Source: Calliphora vicina
Lineage: Eukaryota > Arthropoda > Insecta > Diptera > Calliphoridae
DNA: 64,000 bases
Reading direction: 5' to 3'
Assembly: GCF_958450345.1 (NCBI RefSeq)
Contig: NC_088781.1
Coordinates: 48,719,357-48,783,356 of the forward strand
Shown: piece after piece, positions 34,985 to 46,160 of the stretch
Layout of the letters: every line of letters starts with the position of its first letter
Position numbering within the stretch: the stretch's first letter is position 1
The notes under the pieces: model-generated
What the model was told of the DNA's origin: nothing
What the model saw: only the letters and a program-made list of their open reading frames with translations
Database searches by the model: none
Position numbers and translations under genes: made by a program

Positions 34985-36568
34985 AATTTCTTTATAGAGA
35001 ATATTCTTTGAGAATGCTGTGAAACAGCCTTTAGGAAGCATAGAGATCTTGCTCTCGAAAATTCAACATACATTTGGACATGGCTAAAACCTGATATAGG
35101 CAGATAGATTTCCAACTTGTGCCATTACAGGGTCATCTCCTCGTATTTAAATTTCGCGAAAGCATAACAATAACACAGACCTTGAGGTTTAATTTTTGAG
35201 GCGGCATACCAGATGGTGTACTTTCGGCTATGCCATTACATTCTACTGTGTCAATCAATACTCAAGTATATGGAACGCTCGCCCTCTAAAAGGTTTAACA
35301 CCTCCTCTTTGATTTGACAAACGTCATCATTTCTAGGGCAACGAATGGCAGATTTTCTACTGTAAAAGAATTACATTTTTCACCAAAAATGCTCTATACA
35401 ATTGAGTCGTGAACCATCACTTCATTTGGAATTTCAATAATATCTTCATTTTTAAAAGCCAATCTCTGTGTAACATGTTCACTGCTCGGATGTTGGCTTT
35501 TAGTGGTAAAATTTTAAAGTTTGACCAGAGAACTGAGTAAAGAAGTTTGTACAACATCTGTGAGCATGTGGCGAAAATCACCTCCAACCAGCAACTCTCT
35601 TGAAGTAAATAAGATAACTTACATATGTTTATATATATTTTGTAGATCTGCTTATGGACTATTTACATTTATAATTTCAGCTCATTCGGATTATACTTGG
35701 ATTTCTGGAGATATTTTGAAAAACTGTGAGACCCGATAAGGCGTGTAATTTTGCTAATTAAGCGTAAAGGGTAATTTACAACTTTTGTGTATTTGTTGAC
35801 CCCCAATGAAATTTTACGGCAAAAAATTTCGTAGAATATTTTAATCCTTAAATGTCCTTTCTGAAAATTTTACTTTTTTCGATTTTCTCAAAAAAGGGGT
35901 CAAATTGACCCCTAAAGAGAGAAGACAGGGGGTTAAGGTCTTCCGCAAAAATGATCCCCATATATCTCTGACAATAAGAATTATCTCAGATATTAACTTA
36001 CCACATTTATTTCAGTTAGTATAATGCTACCTTCGATCAAAAAATTAAAACGTTGACCACTGTAAAAAAAATTCAGACCAGCTGGTTTAAGTTTATTAAG
36101 TTTATTCTACAAAAAATATCTACTCAACATGCCCTTTTAGAATTATAGGGTCGCTAGTCTGTTCCAAAAATGCATACTTGAGGTTGAAGTCTCCGTTAAC
36201 AGCACTGGATATTTAAATTGAGACTGATAGGCACGTGCTCCTTTCAAAAGATTTGGTGCTTTCCCTATTGATGCTACAGACAATACTATGTCACCCTTTC
36301 TCCTGATCACGTTTAGGAAGGTTTTGTATGGGTAGGTCTTTCCACTTCTACCAGGTCCATCGAGAAAAAAACCATTCATTACTGTTTGAAATAATCTGTT
36401 GTGTTCTATATTTAAAGACGATACAAGCTTACACACCTCTGCTTTCTCTTGCGTTATATTAAAAACATCTTGTATATCCATAGGACCTAAAATGTGGTTC
36501 CATTTAGGCTTAATCCATGACCAATATCTACTACTTGCATATTTGTTATACCCTTTATCGGTCTTCAT
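34985..36568 (-). pseudogene. Helitron PIF1-like helicase relic, interrupted
   Basis: Reading leftward from 36568: NIEHNRLFQTVMN, then FFLDGPGRSGKTYPYKT (about 36370), the Walker A motif with one altered residue (GRSGKT for GGTGKT), then KYPVLLTETSTSS. After an insert comes ELLVGGDFRHMLTDVVQ (about 35600), the GGDFRQ motif. Then come IIEIPNEVMVHDSIVESIFG (about 35440), STPSGMPPQKLNLKV (about 35215), CNGTS and finally MYVEFSRARSL (about 35060), the helicase VI-type motif. Order and spacing match a Helitron helicase domain. Stops and frame changes show it is dead. No Rep domain is seen upstream. Confidence 0.88.
35620..36110. repeat. Repeat insertion inside the Helitron helicase relic
   Basis: Helicase-like sequence stops near 35610 and resumes near 36140. 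The intervening DNA contains TTTCAGCTCATTCGGAT, also at about 20813, and GGGGTCAAATTGACCCC, a short palindrome at about 35895. Exact ends were not determined. Confidence 0.5.
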
Positions 36569-36569
36569 A

Positions 36570-37645
36570 AAAATTTAGAAAATATAAAAATTACCTACAA
36601 AAAATACGTAATTATATAGGGAGGTTTATGGCCAAAATCAATAGCCCGTGTGCCGCTCATAGACCGATAATCAAAAAATCTGGCTTCGTTAAAATCTTTG
36701 GCAGGGAAAGTACTTTAAGTATTTCCAATTATATTTTTTAAAGATTTTTCTGTTGTTTATATTATGATTTGCTTACTTAATTTTATTTTTTATCCAATAA
36801 ATATTTTCTCCGAATTGTTATTGTAAATTTAAATATTGCAATTTTGATTTCATAACTTCAAGGGAAGGATAGCCAAGGGTAAATGTTTCTGTTATGAATA
36901 AGTAATCATATCTATTTTAGGGACAGAATTAGAATGTCGTGTACGTAATCTGTCGAGGCGTTTGACAACAGCCGTTTCATTTAAACGTTTTTAAAATGTG
37001 TAAACGTCTTTAATATTTTATACTTTTATTAAATATACTCTGCGGCAAATTTTTGCAAGGAGTATATAATATGTTATGCCTTAGAGAAACTGGGTTGAGA
37101 ACCGAACATACCAATTTCTGAGCTAGCTGTATATCTTTTTTTGCCCCTTAACTTTGTATTCCAATGAATTGTATATTTTCCATTTTAAAGACAAATTTGT
37201 GACAAATCTTGATATCATTTTGCTCGTATACGATACGTAACAAACATAATATGAGTACGACCATGGATTCAAATGCAGCTGCAGCCATCACTCTAAACGA
37301 TATCTTGTTATCAAGTTACTCGTGATACAGTCTTGTATTTGATATCGTTAGAAATATAATTAAATGTATAATACTATCATTGGAAATATCATTTGAAATA
37401 TCATCATGCTTTCAACATAGCTACATATAGCTTCTTTATATCACTTCTTGATTCATAAATCAATTTTAAGCATTAATGTTTATAGAAAAAAGAAATTAAC
37501 TTTCGTTTCAAGTACATAGTTGCAAAAAATAACCATAAAGTTATCATTCCTTGCACTGTACTGCAGAAGTCAAAACACTTTATCGCGATTTCACAAAAAA
37601 CAAGAAATAACACAAATATTACGGAAAATTTTTAATTTTTTTAAA
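36570..37645. other. AT-rich DNA, no gene seen
   Basis: No feature recognised. Confidence 0.5.
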
Positions 37646-37647
37646 TA

Positions 37648-38112
37648 ACAAAAATATTAGTCTATACCCATCGACTTAGAATCACTTTCTGAGTCGATCC
37701 GTCCGTCCGTCTGGCTGGGTTTCTGGTTTGCTGGCTGGCTGTCCATGTAAATATTGTGCTCAAAGTACAGGTCTTAATTTTGAATTAAAAATGGCTGAAA
37801 TTGGTTATATGATGATCGGTCCATAATAAGTCATAGCTCCCATATAAGGCCCTATTTCGAAAATAAACGAGCAAAAATCTCTTAAAAATGTTGGTATACA
37901 CATACAATTCAATGCGACAAACTTTCATATAGCCATAAATAACATAACCTAATTTCATGGCGATCGGTCCATAATTAGTCATAGCTCCCATATAAGATCC
38001 TCTTCCGAAAATCATTCACGAAAATAAATTATTGAAATTTTAAAAGAAAAATGATTTTGCTTAGTGTAGGGTATTATATGGTAGGGCTTGACCGACATGC
38101 TTTCTTACTTGA
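37648..38112 (-). mobile_element. Family A dispersed repeat, copy A5
   Basis: Reverse orientation. Contains CGTCCGTCCGTCTGGCTGG, the CATAGCTCCCATATAAGG block twice, and ends CATGCTTTCTTACTTG, the complement of the family start. The 3' family end (CACCATAGTGG) is missing. Confidence 0.75.
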
Positions 38113-38179
38113 TAAAAATAAAACCACTTTTTCTTTTTTTTCAACTTCTTGAAAATTTCATTTAAAAAATGTAAACATT

Positions 38180-38772
38180 CACAACTGTTTATATATAAAC
38201 TAAGTTGCAAACAGGTAAACATTTTTGACAGTCCTGATGTCGAAGTGTTAGGAATTGAAGAAGTGGGCATATATGGGCCAGATTTAGGCAGCTCATAGTA
38301 GATATGACCCTTTTGATCCCACCAAATACAGACCATAAACTTAGATCAATGGATATTTGGCTTTGGTGTCGATTCGGCTGGTTGTTTTGGCTTTTACTCT
38401 TCGGGTTATCGTAATGGATCCATTTTTCATCGCACGTGATGATCCGGTGCAAACATTATTTTCTCTTATAGAGTTCAAGCAACATACAAAATCGTCTTTA
38501 AAGGTCTCTCAATTCATATGGTACACAATTTCCCTACTTCGAGATGAATCCTGCTATTTCCAAATGTTTTTAAATTGCTGATTGAGTAGCTTCCAATGAT
38601 TTTGCATGATCTTGTTGATCTCGCACGTTGAAACCGATGAAGCACATTCACCATAAGCTTCGGTGAGCAATCGGTGTGCTTCAGCAACACTTCTTTTTCG
38701 AATTAAAGAAGTAAAGCAAAACTTCCCACATATGAGGCTTTCTTGGTGCAAAATTCGATATTTTCCATGCAA
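38180..38772 (-). pseudogene. Decayed mariner transposase (copy M3)
   Basis: Reading leftward from the likely start at 38772: HGKYRILHQESLICGKFCFT, RKRSVAEAHRLLTEAYGECA and SVSTCE form the first helix-turn-helix region. After a gap comes MHRIITCDEKWIHYDNPKSK (about 38450), the first catalytic aspartate block with CDEKW intact, then QPNRHQSQISID. The linker between the DNA-binding and catalytic regions and everything after the second block are deleted or shifted. It is close in sequence to M1, so the two are probably the same family. Confidence 0.85.
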
Positions 38773-38779
38773 AAAATAA

Positions 38780-40744
38780 CTTTGTTGTTTGCACTATTTA
38801 GATTTTTAATTTAGCGTATGAATATATTTATTAAAAACTGTATAAGCCTCTAAAGAATGCACGTTTTAAATTCCAGCCAAAAACAAGACAAAAATAAAAG
38901 TAAAAGAGTAAACGAGATTCTAGAATTGGCATGCATGTGTTCAGATCAAATTTGCCACGGAAAACTTTTCTAAAATGAACACATTCAACAAATTTGAAAT
39001 TTTCTTTTAAATAAAAACAACTTTTACTTCAAGCTAAATAAAGTTAAATTATTTTAATATGAATTCATGTTTAAAAAAGACAGAAATACGCAACATTAGC
39101 TAATTAAATAAATAAATAATTTAATTAATGAACTTTTCTCTAGCCAGCATTTTCATTAATACGCTTAAATGTCCCTTGTTACTTAATTTCAATTGTCTTG
39201 TTGGATTTTTTTTAGATTTTTTTAATGCAATTTATGCATTTTATTAGGTTTCCTTTTATTCTTTTATACTTTTACAAGTTTTGTGCTCTAAATGACATAA
39301 TTTTTCATTGACTTTTCAACTAGTTTTATTTTTAGTTTTTTTTTTCTACTTTCCTTTGGTTTATAGTTTGTAGAAAAGCAAAAAAGGAGAAAAAAATCTT
39401 GAAAATCTTTTTACACTTCATAATATTTCTATTCATTAGGGTTTTTTCTTGCCAAGTTTTCGATTTCTTTTTCATTTTTTTTTCTTGTTCTATTTTTATA
39501 CTTTTTCGTAGACATTTTTTAGACAGGCAGACATTTACAGATGTGGCAAGCAAATGTCCATTTAGTCAAGTTTGTCGTCCTTTAATACAGTCATTTGCCA
39601 TTAAAAGTACTAACTGTGATAATCATAAGAATAATAACAATGAATATAAATAGCACTTGGAAAATGTCTAAAAAAAAACAAAAATAAATTAAAATACTCT
39701 TATGATGAAAATAGATTCACTCGATATGAGTAGCTTCACTTGGTTTCAGGGCTGAACTAAATGACAATAAAATGTGTTAGTAGATAAATTTAATATATAA
39801 ATTGTTGGTTAAATTTAATCTGTTTAAAAATAATTAAATTATCTAAGGAAGCAATAAAAGCAACACATTAATAAAATCCCTTAAAATATGCTTCAATGAT
39901 TCAAATAAATTTCCGAACACAATAATTAAGAAATAAATTACATGTTTGCCTCTCTTCATTTCCTATTGACAAACCCAACCGAATCAAATCAAGATTTTAA
40001 ATCAAAAACACTTGTATTTTCATCCCTCATATCTTCAACCTTATAAAGTGATTTAAAGATTTTACAATTTAGATTAAATATTTAAATATTCATGTGTACA
40101 TGTGAGAATAAACATTAAAATTTACAGCCAGCATATGTGTGAATGTGTCTGTAAATTTATGAGAAATTATATGTGCAATAAATAAAAATTTAATCATTGC
40201 AAAAACATCTCTAACAAATAATAACAACAAATTACGACAAGAACAACTGTCAACACCTGATGACAAGCTTTTTTTTTCTTGTATGTTTACATGTATGTTT
40301 TTAACGTCTTTTCGATCAATATGGCAACAGCAAAAACAACTTCGGCATTGACACCAGCAAAACCAACAACCAACAATATACAAAATAAAACCACTGAAAC
40401 CGCAAAAACCACCCAGAAAATTTTCGAAACAAACCCAACACAACCGAACACTACCGTACCGTACCAAACTGAACTGCACTGAACCAGTATATACATATGA
40501 CATTGTACGAGTTTAAATTTTCGAAATTATAAATAAATATACTCGAATATGCAAAAAAACAAATCATAGACATTCGGTACGAATATCCTCATGTCTATGG
40601 GGCATACATGAGTATCAGTATGTATGTTTACAAGGCTACATGGGTTAAATTTTAATAGACAATGAATACAAGACAGTGTTGTCAACTAATTTATTACCCT
40701 AGTTTACATCAGGAAAAATATAGAAAAAAAATCAGTCAAAAAGT
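38780..40744. other. AT-rich DNA, no gene seen
   Basis: T-rich runs near 39330-39500 and an ACC/AAC-rich run at 40320-40490 give open frames on both strands; the threonine-rich plus-strand frame looks compositional. No domain recognised. Confidence 0.5.
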
Positions 40745-40880
40745 TTTTGATTGTCCAGGCCAGCCAAAAAAGTTTTAAGACCAAGAATTAGATGCATTAC
40801 TTCATGAAGATTGTTGTAAAATTCAACAAGAGCTTGCAAAATCTTTGGGAGCTACTCAAGCAGCAATTTCAAAACTTTGC
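40745..40880 (+). pseudogene. Mariner N-terminal fragment (M5)
   Basis: Reads KF*DQELDALLHEDCCKIQ and then QELAKSLGATQAAISKLCE, the second helix-turn-helix of a mariner transposase, with one stop codon. It is close to M1 but better kept. Mariner similarity stops abruptly after 40880. Confidence 0.75.
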
Positions 40881-40970
40881 GAGAACCAGATTTTATCCAA
40901 AGACGATATGAAATACGATTACACTGTGTGTAATTTTTTAATTCACGGAAATATAACCATATACGGATAC

Positions 40971-41340
40971 CACTACACAGTGGAGCAGAATCGAAATTTT
41001 TTGGAAATAAATTTGGCATTTCTAAACGGCTGGTCCTATCGGGATAAAATTTGAATTTGGCGTAGCCAAGGAGTATTCGAGTTTATGTTATTAAAATGGG
41101 CCCCCATAGCGCCAGGGGCGGCAAAGTAGGGTACCTTCGACATGTATAATTTTTAAACACGTGCCATTTTTAGTTTCCCATCCGATTTTATATTTTTGGA
41201 AAGCGCTAGGCTCGCTCTTGAAAAACATGCTTGCGTGTGCTATTTATCTCTTATAATTTCCTAGTTATAGCCATTTCAAAATTGAAATTTGAAAATTTTT
41301 CCATACCTTGGTCCGCTTTTTTTAAAATATAGGGTACACT
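40971..41340 (-). repeat. Family D repeat, half copy
   Basis: Starts CCACTACACAGTGG, then AAATTTGGCATTTCTAAACG, GGCGTAGCCAAGGAGT and AAAGTAGGGTACC, matching one arm of the palindrome at 32771-33355. Confidence 0.7.
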
Positions 41341-42000
41341 TTTGAACCGAATGGACTCGAATTTTTTTGTTAGTTAGACAACTAAATTACCAATAACATA
41401 CAAAAGATTTCAGAGCAATATCAATTACGAATCCAAAAATAACCGATTTTCAATTTAAAAATTCAAAAAATAGTATATGTTTGCTGTTTTTTGGACAAAA
41501 AGGTGACTTAACTCTTTTTTATTAAAAAACAACTTTCTTTAAGAACATATAACAATTTTATGTTTTTCTATAAAGTTTCTTTACGGAGAACATTTTAGTA
41601 TAAAAAACGTGTCCTAGTTTTCGAACATGTCGGCCGTACGCCCTTTGGAAATTGACCTATTTTTTTTATAAAAATTTCAACTATGGGCACATGTTCTAAA
41701 ATCCCAAAGCTGGGATTAGAAAACGGAAAGCAGCTTTGGAAACCCTCATGTGTTCCCTATTTATCCCTAAAGTATTTTCCCAGCCCCGAAGGAAATGTGG
41801 ACCCTATACTATAGGGTCCATAGGCCTATAGGCAAAATTGTAAAAATACCATTTTTGGGATTTTCGCTCCAATTTTTAGGAATTGTGGGATTCAGTTTGA
41901 CCTTTTGACAAGTTTTTATACACCTTGTTATTTAGAATAAGAAACTTAAAAAACGCTGAAAATTTCATTGAGTTTCGCTAATAAATAAAGATTTTATTAT
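41341..42000. other. Non-coding DNA with short perfect palindromes
   Basis: No gene. A perfect 21-nt palindrome GGACCCTATACTATAGGGTCC minus its last base is readable from 41799 (10-bp arms, one-base centre, ending 41819). A CCAAAGCT/AGCTTTGG stem spans about 41704-41738. This patch is less AT-rich than its surroundings and is probably part of an unrecognised repeat. Confidence 0.5.
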
Positions 42001-42500
42001 ATATTCATTGAGTTTCTAAAACTAAAATTTATATCAAATTTTAATAGGATTGCAAATATTAGGAACAATTTGATCCACATTTATTCTGAGCTATATTGTT
42101 TTGTTTAGATAAGTTAATGTTTGGTCCTACAAAAAAAATTTCAAGTCAATATCTCAACTCCGTCCTTCAAAAATATTGCACTTTTTCATACTAAATTTTT
42201 TTTATAAATTTTCTTAATATTTCATTCAACACAAATCATTGGATCTGACTCAGTCACATTAAGAAAATTTATACAAATTCTTTAGTATGAAAAAGTGCAA
42301 TATTTTTGAAGGACGCAGTTTTAAAGTGGCATATTTTTGAATCTAATTCAGATATTGACTTGAAATTTTTTTGTAAGACCAAAAATTAACTTATCTAAAC
42401 AAAACAATAGAGCTCGGAATAAATGTGGATCAAATTGTTCCTAATATTTGCAACCCTATTAAAATTTTGATATAAATTTTATTTTTAGAAACTGAATATG
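42001..42500. repeat. 500-bp inverted repeat (hairpin-forming)
   Basis: The left arm (42001-42217) and right arm (42257-42500) are reverse complements at high identity. Paired blocks include CAATTTGATCCACATTTATT, TTGTTTAGATAAGTTAA, CAAAAATATTGCACTTTTTC and ATAAATTTTCTTAA. The right arm carries about 33 extra bases (near 42322). The loop is about 40 nt. No target duplication could be set. Foldback or palindromic MITE. Confidence 0.85.
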
Positions 42501-42507
42501 TAAAATG

Positions 42508-43795
42508 TAGGGTTTTTAATTTCCCGACCTTTTTTGATTCCCGGGAATCGGTAAATTTTTCTCTACATTCCCGGGTACCCGGCTATTACCGAAATATATA
42601 ATAATACTGTAAATTATGAATATTATAGCAAAATCTTTATACATATATATAAATCTTCTGTATGTGTGTTAGTAACTGAACTCCTCGATGAAATTTGTTG
42701 TGTATTTCAGTGGGTCCCTGGATGGTTTAGATTCACAATTGACCAATATAGGTACAATGGGCGTGGCACCTCCCATACGAAATAAAAAATTATTATTGCA
42801 TATGTGGAGTACTATTTAGTGGGAGTCTTCGAAATTTGTGTGAGCTATGGCAGAACAACGTTTGCGGAGACAGCTAGTTTCATATAAAAACTGAGTGCTA
42901 TTATCATTATATATATTCACTAAAATCTTAATCCGTAATTAAAAAATATTAGCCTTTCATTTCATAAATCCATTCCCAATATTTAATTATTTAGCTTCCT
43001 TCAAAAGCTTCATTTAAATTGAGTTAATTTTGAAGATAATTAATAACAGAATTTATTCAAACTTTGAATGATTAAATTTTTGTTGATTCAAATCTACTAC
43101 AAATTGAGTTAAAATGTTTTTTCTTGAGCCTTTTAGTAAAAGAAATGAATTCAATACATTTAACTGAATCGTTAAGAGATATAATTTATTTTGATATCGA
43201 AAATGGAATTAAGAATTATTTCCTTCGATCCTTTGTTATATATGTATTTTATATGTACAATATAATCACGGAAAGCTTAAAGATGAAAATTTCCAAATTA
43301 TTGGATTCAAATGATACAAAGTGAAGACGATTATGAATTTTTATAATACAACATCTGCAAAACACACTCATTATAAAGTTTGTTACCAAAAACTATTGCT
43401 GTGTTTCCTTTCAAGGCTAAAACAAATTCTATACTTGAAAATACCAAATGGTGTGCCGACAACAAAAGTAGGGGCCATTGTTCTATTAGAGTATTGTGAA
43501 ATAATTCGCACCGGTCCATATTGGCATTGATAATTCACCTTTATTTCTAGATCGTTCAGTTTTCCATATGCCTTTTTAAATGTTCATTCGAAAAACCACA
43601 AATAAAAAATAATAAACGAAAAACTGTAAACAAAAACTTTTCACTTTTTTTAAAAAAAAATTAGAGTTCTAACTATTTTTTTGGTTGTTTCGTCAGTTTT
43701 TAATACCCGGGAATCCCGACTAAAAATCCCGGGAATCGGGTAGTGAAAAACTGGCAAAATTCCCGGGAAATTTGTCCCAGGACTAACTACAAATT
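42508..43795. mobile_element. Possible element with CCCGGGAATC-rich ends
   Basis: CCCGGGAATC-type repeats cluster at 42530-42590 and, in inverted arrangement, at 43705-43785. They look like the ends of one older element into which the small Helitron at 42634 inserted. The interior includes a 66-codon frame (43124-43324; SLRDIIYFDIENGIKNYF) whose DNA is partly repeated at about 44640-44725. No transposase motif was confirmed and the ends are not exact. Confidence 0.35.
42634..42877 (+). mobile_element. 244-bp non-autonomous Helitron
   Basis: Starts TC after an A and ends CTAG before a T. Just before the end, CAGAACAACGTTTGCGGAGA corresponds to the hairpin of the Helitron at 23072-23100 (GGCAAAACAACGTTTGCC), though one arm is mutated. 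It shares the GGGCGTGGCACCTCCCATAC block with other fragments in the window. Its shared 3' end suggests it is driven by the same family as the 22.6-kb copy. Confidence 0.75.
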
Positions 43796-43869
43796 TATAT
43801 GTCAAACAAAAAAATAATTGTTTACAAATCGTGACTGACTCCAAAGATATATGCATTTGAATTTAAAAA

Positions 43870-44205
43870 TTAAGAGCGTAAACGCATTTTCCAATTTTTA
43901 AACCAAAAATTTCGAAAATTTTCTAAAAAAAAATTTATATTTGTAAAATAACTGCGAAGATTAAAAACATGTCAAGATTTGCTTAAAGGTAATTTTGTTG
44001 CGGAATTTCGGTTTTTTCAGTTTGTTCAATAAAATAAACCGTTTTTGAGTTACGCGAATATATGTTGCGCAACCTCTCCATTTTCGAAATAACGGTATAT
44101 CTCGAAAATAGGAGCTAACCTAAAAAAACGGTTAGCATCACTGAATTCAGCGTACCCGAGTTAGTTTAAGCCGCTTGACAGTTTTTTCAACTAGCACAGT
44201 GTTCA
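43870..44205 (-). repeat. Family I dispersed repeat, copy 2
   Basis: Inverted relative to 18507-18830. It contains TTTTCGAAATAACGGTATAT, CCGTTTTTGAGTTACGCG and, at its end, CCGCTTGACAGTTTTTTC followed by AACTAGCACAGTG. Confidence 0.65.
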
Positions 44206-44267
44206 TCATTCAGTAATAAGTTTTTTTCTTTTTAACTATTTTTACCCATTTCAAGCATTTTTTTTAA

Positions 44268-44581
44268 TTTGACAGGACAACGTTTGTCGGGTCAGTACTT
44301 GATAAAACTAAGAAATGAAAACATTCACAGGGATTTGCAAGTGCCATGGCTAAATGAAGAGTTCAAGAAAGTCCGTAAAAAAAATATTATAAAACTGCAA
44401 AACCATACAATTCCGCTTGCAAGACTAATTGTGAAGAGCATATCTACAACCCCGCTACGATGATTACCATTTGTCCTTGAAGGCTATCTTATTAGAAATC
44501 AACTAGTTTTAAATTTATTTATAAGATTTAAATGCTTATTGTTAGGCCTATTAAATGCAGATTCAATAAATAAATAAATAA
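44268..44581 (+). mobile_element. Helitron end scrap plus Jockey-like LINE 3' end
   Basis: At 44272-44296 GGACAACGTTTGTCGGGTCAG resembles a Helitron 3' hairpin cut short. From about 44303 the reading LRNENIHRDLQVPWLNEEFK and KVRKKN is the C-terminus of a Jockey-like ORF2, followed by a 3' untranslated end with TTATTGTTAGG and an AATAAATAAATAAATAAA tail. The same C-terminus and tail occur on the minus strand at 56301-56570, so both are 5'-truncated copies of one family. Confidence 0.75.
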
Positions 44582-44599
44582 AGCATGAATTTTCAATGG

Positions 44600-44830
44600 A
44601 ATGGATTCAGCATACTTGAAGTACAAAGGAATAGGCTTATGATTTAATTTATAATGAATTCATTAAAGGAATAGTTAAGAAATAAAATTTTATTTGATTT
44701 CGAAAATGGAATTAACAATCAGTTTTTAAAATTCTTTCAAATAGTTTTCATAGATATTTGTACGAATCGTTTTTTCCGACATCGTGAAACAGGTCTTTAA
44801 TTTTTTCAAACATTTTAAAACAATTTGCAA
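44600..44830 (+). repeat. Paralogue of the 43.1-kb segment
   Basis: AATGAATTCATTAAAGG, GTTAAGA and TTTCGAAAATGGAATTAA match 43142-43215. Both may be scraps of one transposon gene, but neither gives a recognisable protein. Confidence 0.4.
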
Positions 44831-44849
44831 AATTAAAAATAAATATAAA

Positions 44850-45052
44850 AACTAGCCATAGAGAATAGACATAGAGCGGAAACTCTCCTATCAAAAACCT
44901 AACTCAGTTGTCAGGTACCTAAGTGGTGAGAATGTATTAGTAGAAAAAACTATGTGAAAAAAAAAACAACACTCGTATGTGTGATTATTTTGAGTAATTT
45001 TTTTGTTTGAGTTTTTTTCTAGTTTCCGCTCTATGTTTCTCTATGGAACTAG
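44850..45052. mobile_element. 191-bp MITE, copy E2, with AACTAG flanks
   Basis: Element 44856-45046 begins CCATAGAGAATAGACATAGA and ends with CGCTCTATGTTTCTCTATGG. AACTAG lies on both sides (44850-44855, 45047-45052), suggesting a 6-bp duplication. The interior matches copy E1 at 1898-2081. Confidence 0.75.
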
Positions 45053-45240
45053 CTACAAGCACACTATTAAATAATAAATTAGTATTAATAAGAATACACA
45101 TAAATAATAAAAATAATTTAAATTTCGTCTAATTTACAAATAATATAAATATGAATTTGGCTTCCCATATTCTAATTCCTAATAATAGTAAGTTAAATAG
45201 ATGAAATTTAGACCTTGACAATAAAGATTGTTGATGACGC

Positions 45241-45375
45241 CCTTGGCAGGGTAGAAAACGCATTCCAATTTGCCAATTGTCAAAAATTTTAGTATTCAGT
45301 GATATTCTTTGCATTATAACAAATAAATTAGAATAAAAATGAACTTAAGCCTAAAATTTACTATTAAAATTTACT
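45241..45375 (-). repeat. Partial copy of the 33.7-kb MITE
   Basis: Reverse complement of 33885-34010, including TTGGCAGGGTAGAAAACGCA and AATGAACTTAAGCCTAAAAT. Neither TTA-flanked end is present. Confidence 0.7.
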
Positions 45376-45383
45376 TTCAAAAT

Positions 45384-45964
45384 AATAAGGGTCCTCATGT
45401 AAACGCTTAAAAGCCTCGCAAACTGTGCAATCTGTGCATTTTTACACTCTCGCAAATGAAATGTCAAAAAATGTATGGAAATTCGTTTGCACAACTCCGA
45501 TAAGTTTGCGCGACAATTTAGACTCGCAAACTTGAATTTATTGTGCATTTGATGAATCAGCTGCTTTTGTTTACTTTTATTTATAAGAAATAAAAATCAA
45601 ATAAAATATAAAAATTTTGTGCATGTGAAAATTGTGTAACTTTGGAACAGAATGATTGTATTAAATGACATTGTGTATGAAAACATTAACCAACAGCTAG
45701 AACATAAACAAAGTCCTCCAAACTATGTATACCACCGTTTGTTCCAAAGATTTAGCTTTCATTCAACATTTTAAAATTAAAATTTATACAATTTGAAAAA
45801 AAATTATTAAAGCTTTTGTTGAATTTATATATTTTTATTTGACAAATATAAATTTTCTGTATAAACTTGCACAAAATTGAAAAGGTGGGTTCATGAAACA
45901 TGTCGCGCAAATTTGCCCATTTGCACAAATGGGAAACTTAAGCGTTTAAATGAGTACCCTTAAT
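45384..45964. mobile_element. 575-bp MITE with AAGGGT ends
   Basis: Element 45387-45961 begins AAGGGTCCTCATGTAAACGC; the other end reads AAGGGTACTCATTTAAACGC. AAT lies on both sides, so a 3-bp duplication is possible. The interior is rich in TGCGCAA/TTTGCAC blocks. Non-coding. Confidence 0.75.
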
Positions 45965-46084
45965 ATAAATACCAAAGTTCGAATAATTACCAAAAATCTA
46001 TAAAAAAATGGGTTTTTTAAAATTTCTTCACAAATTTTATTAAATAAATTTATTGTCATCGATATGTCATTTAAATGATACCGG

Positions 46085-46160
46085 GCCATTCAAAATAGTC
46101 AACAAGGTTTACATAGACAGCCAGACAGTCGGACGGACAGACATCGTTTAATCAACTCAG
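46085..46160 (+). repeat. Family A fragment
   Basis: A short piece with TTTACATAGACAGCCAGACA, CGGACGGACAGACATCG and AACTCAG, the 3' part of family A. Confidence 0.6.

Noticed and set aside
40090..40503. 137-codon minus-strand frame and a 67-codon threonine-rich plus-strand frame
   Set aside because: Both read the same ACC/AAC-rich low-complexity DNA; no domain, splice or start support.
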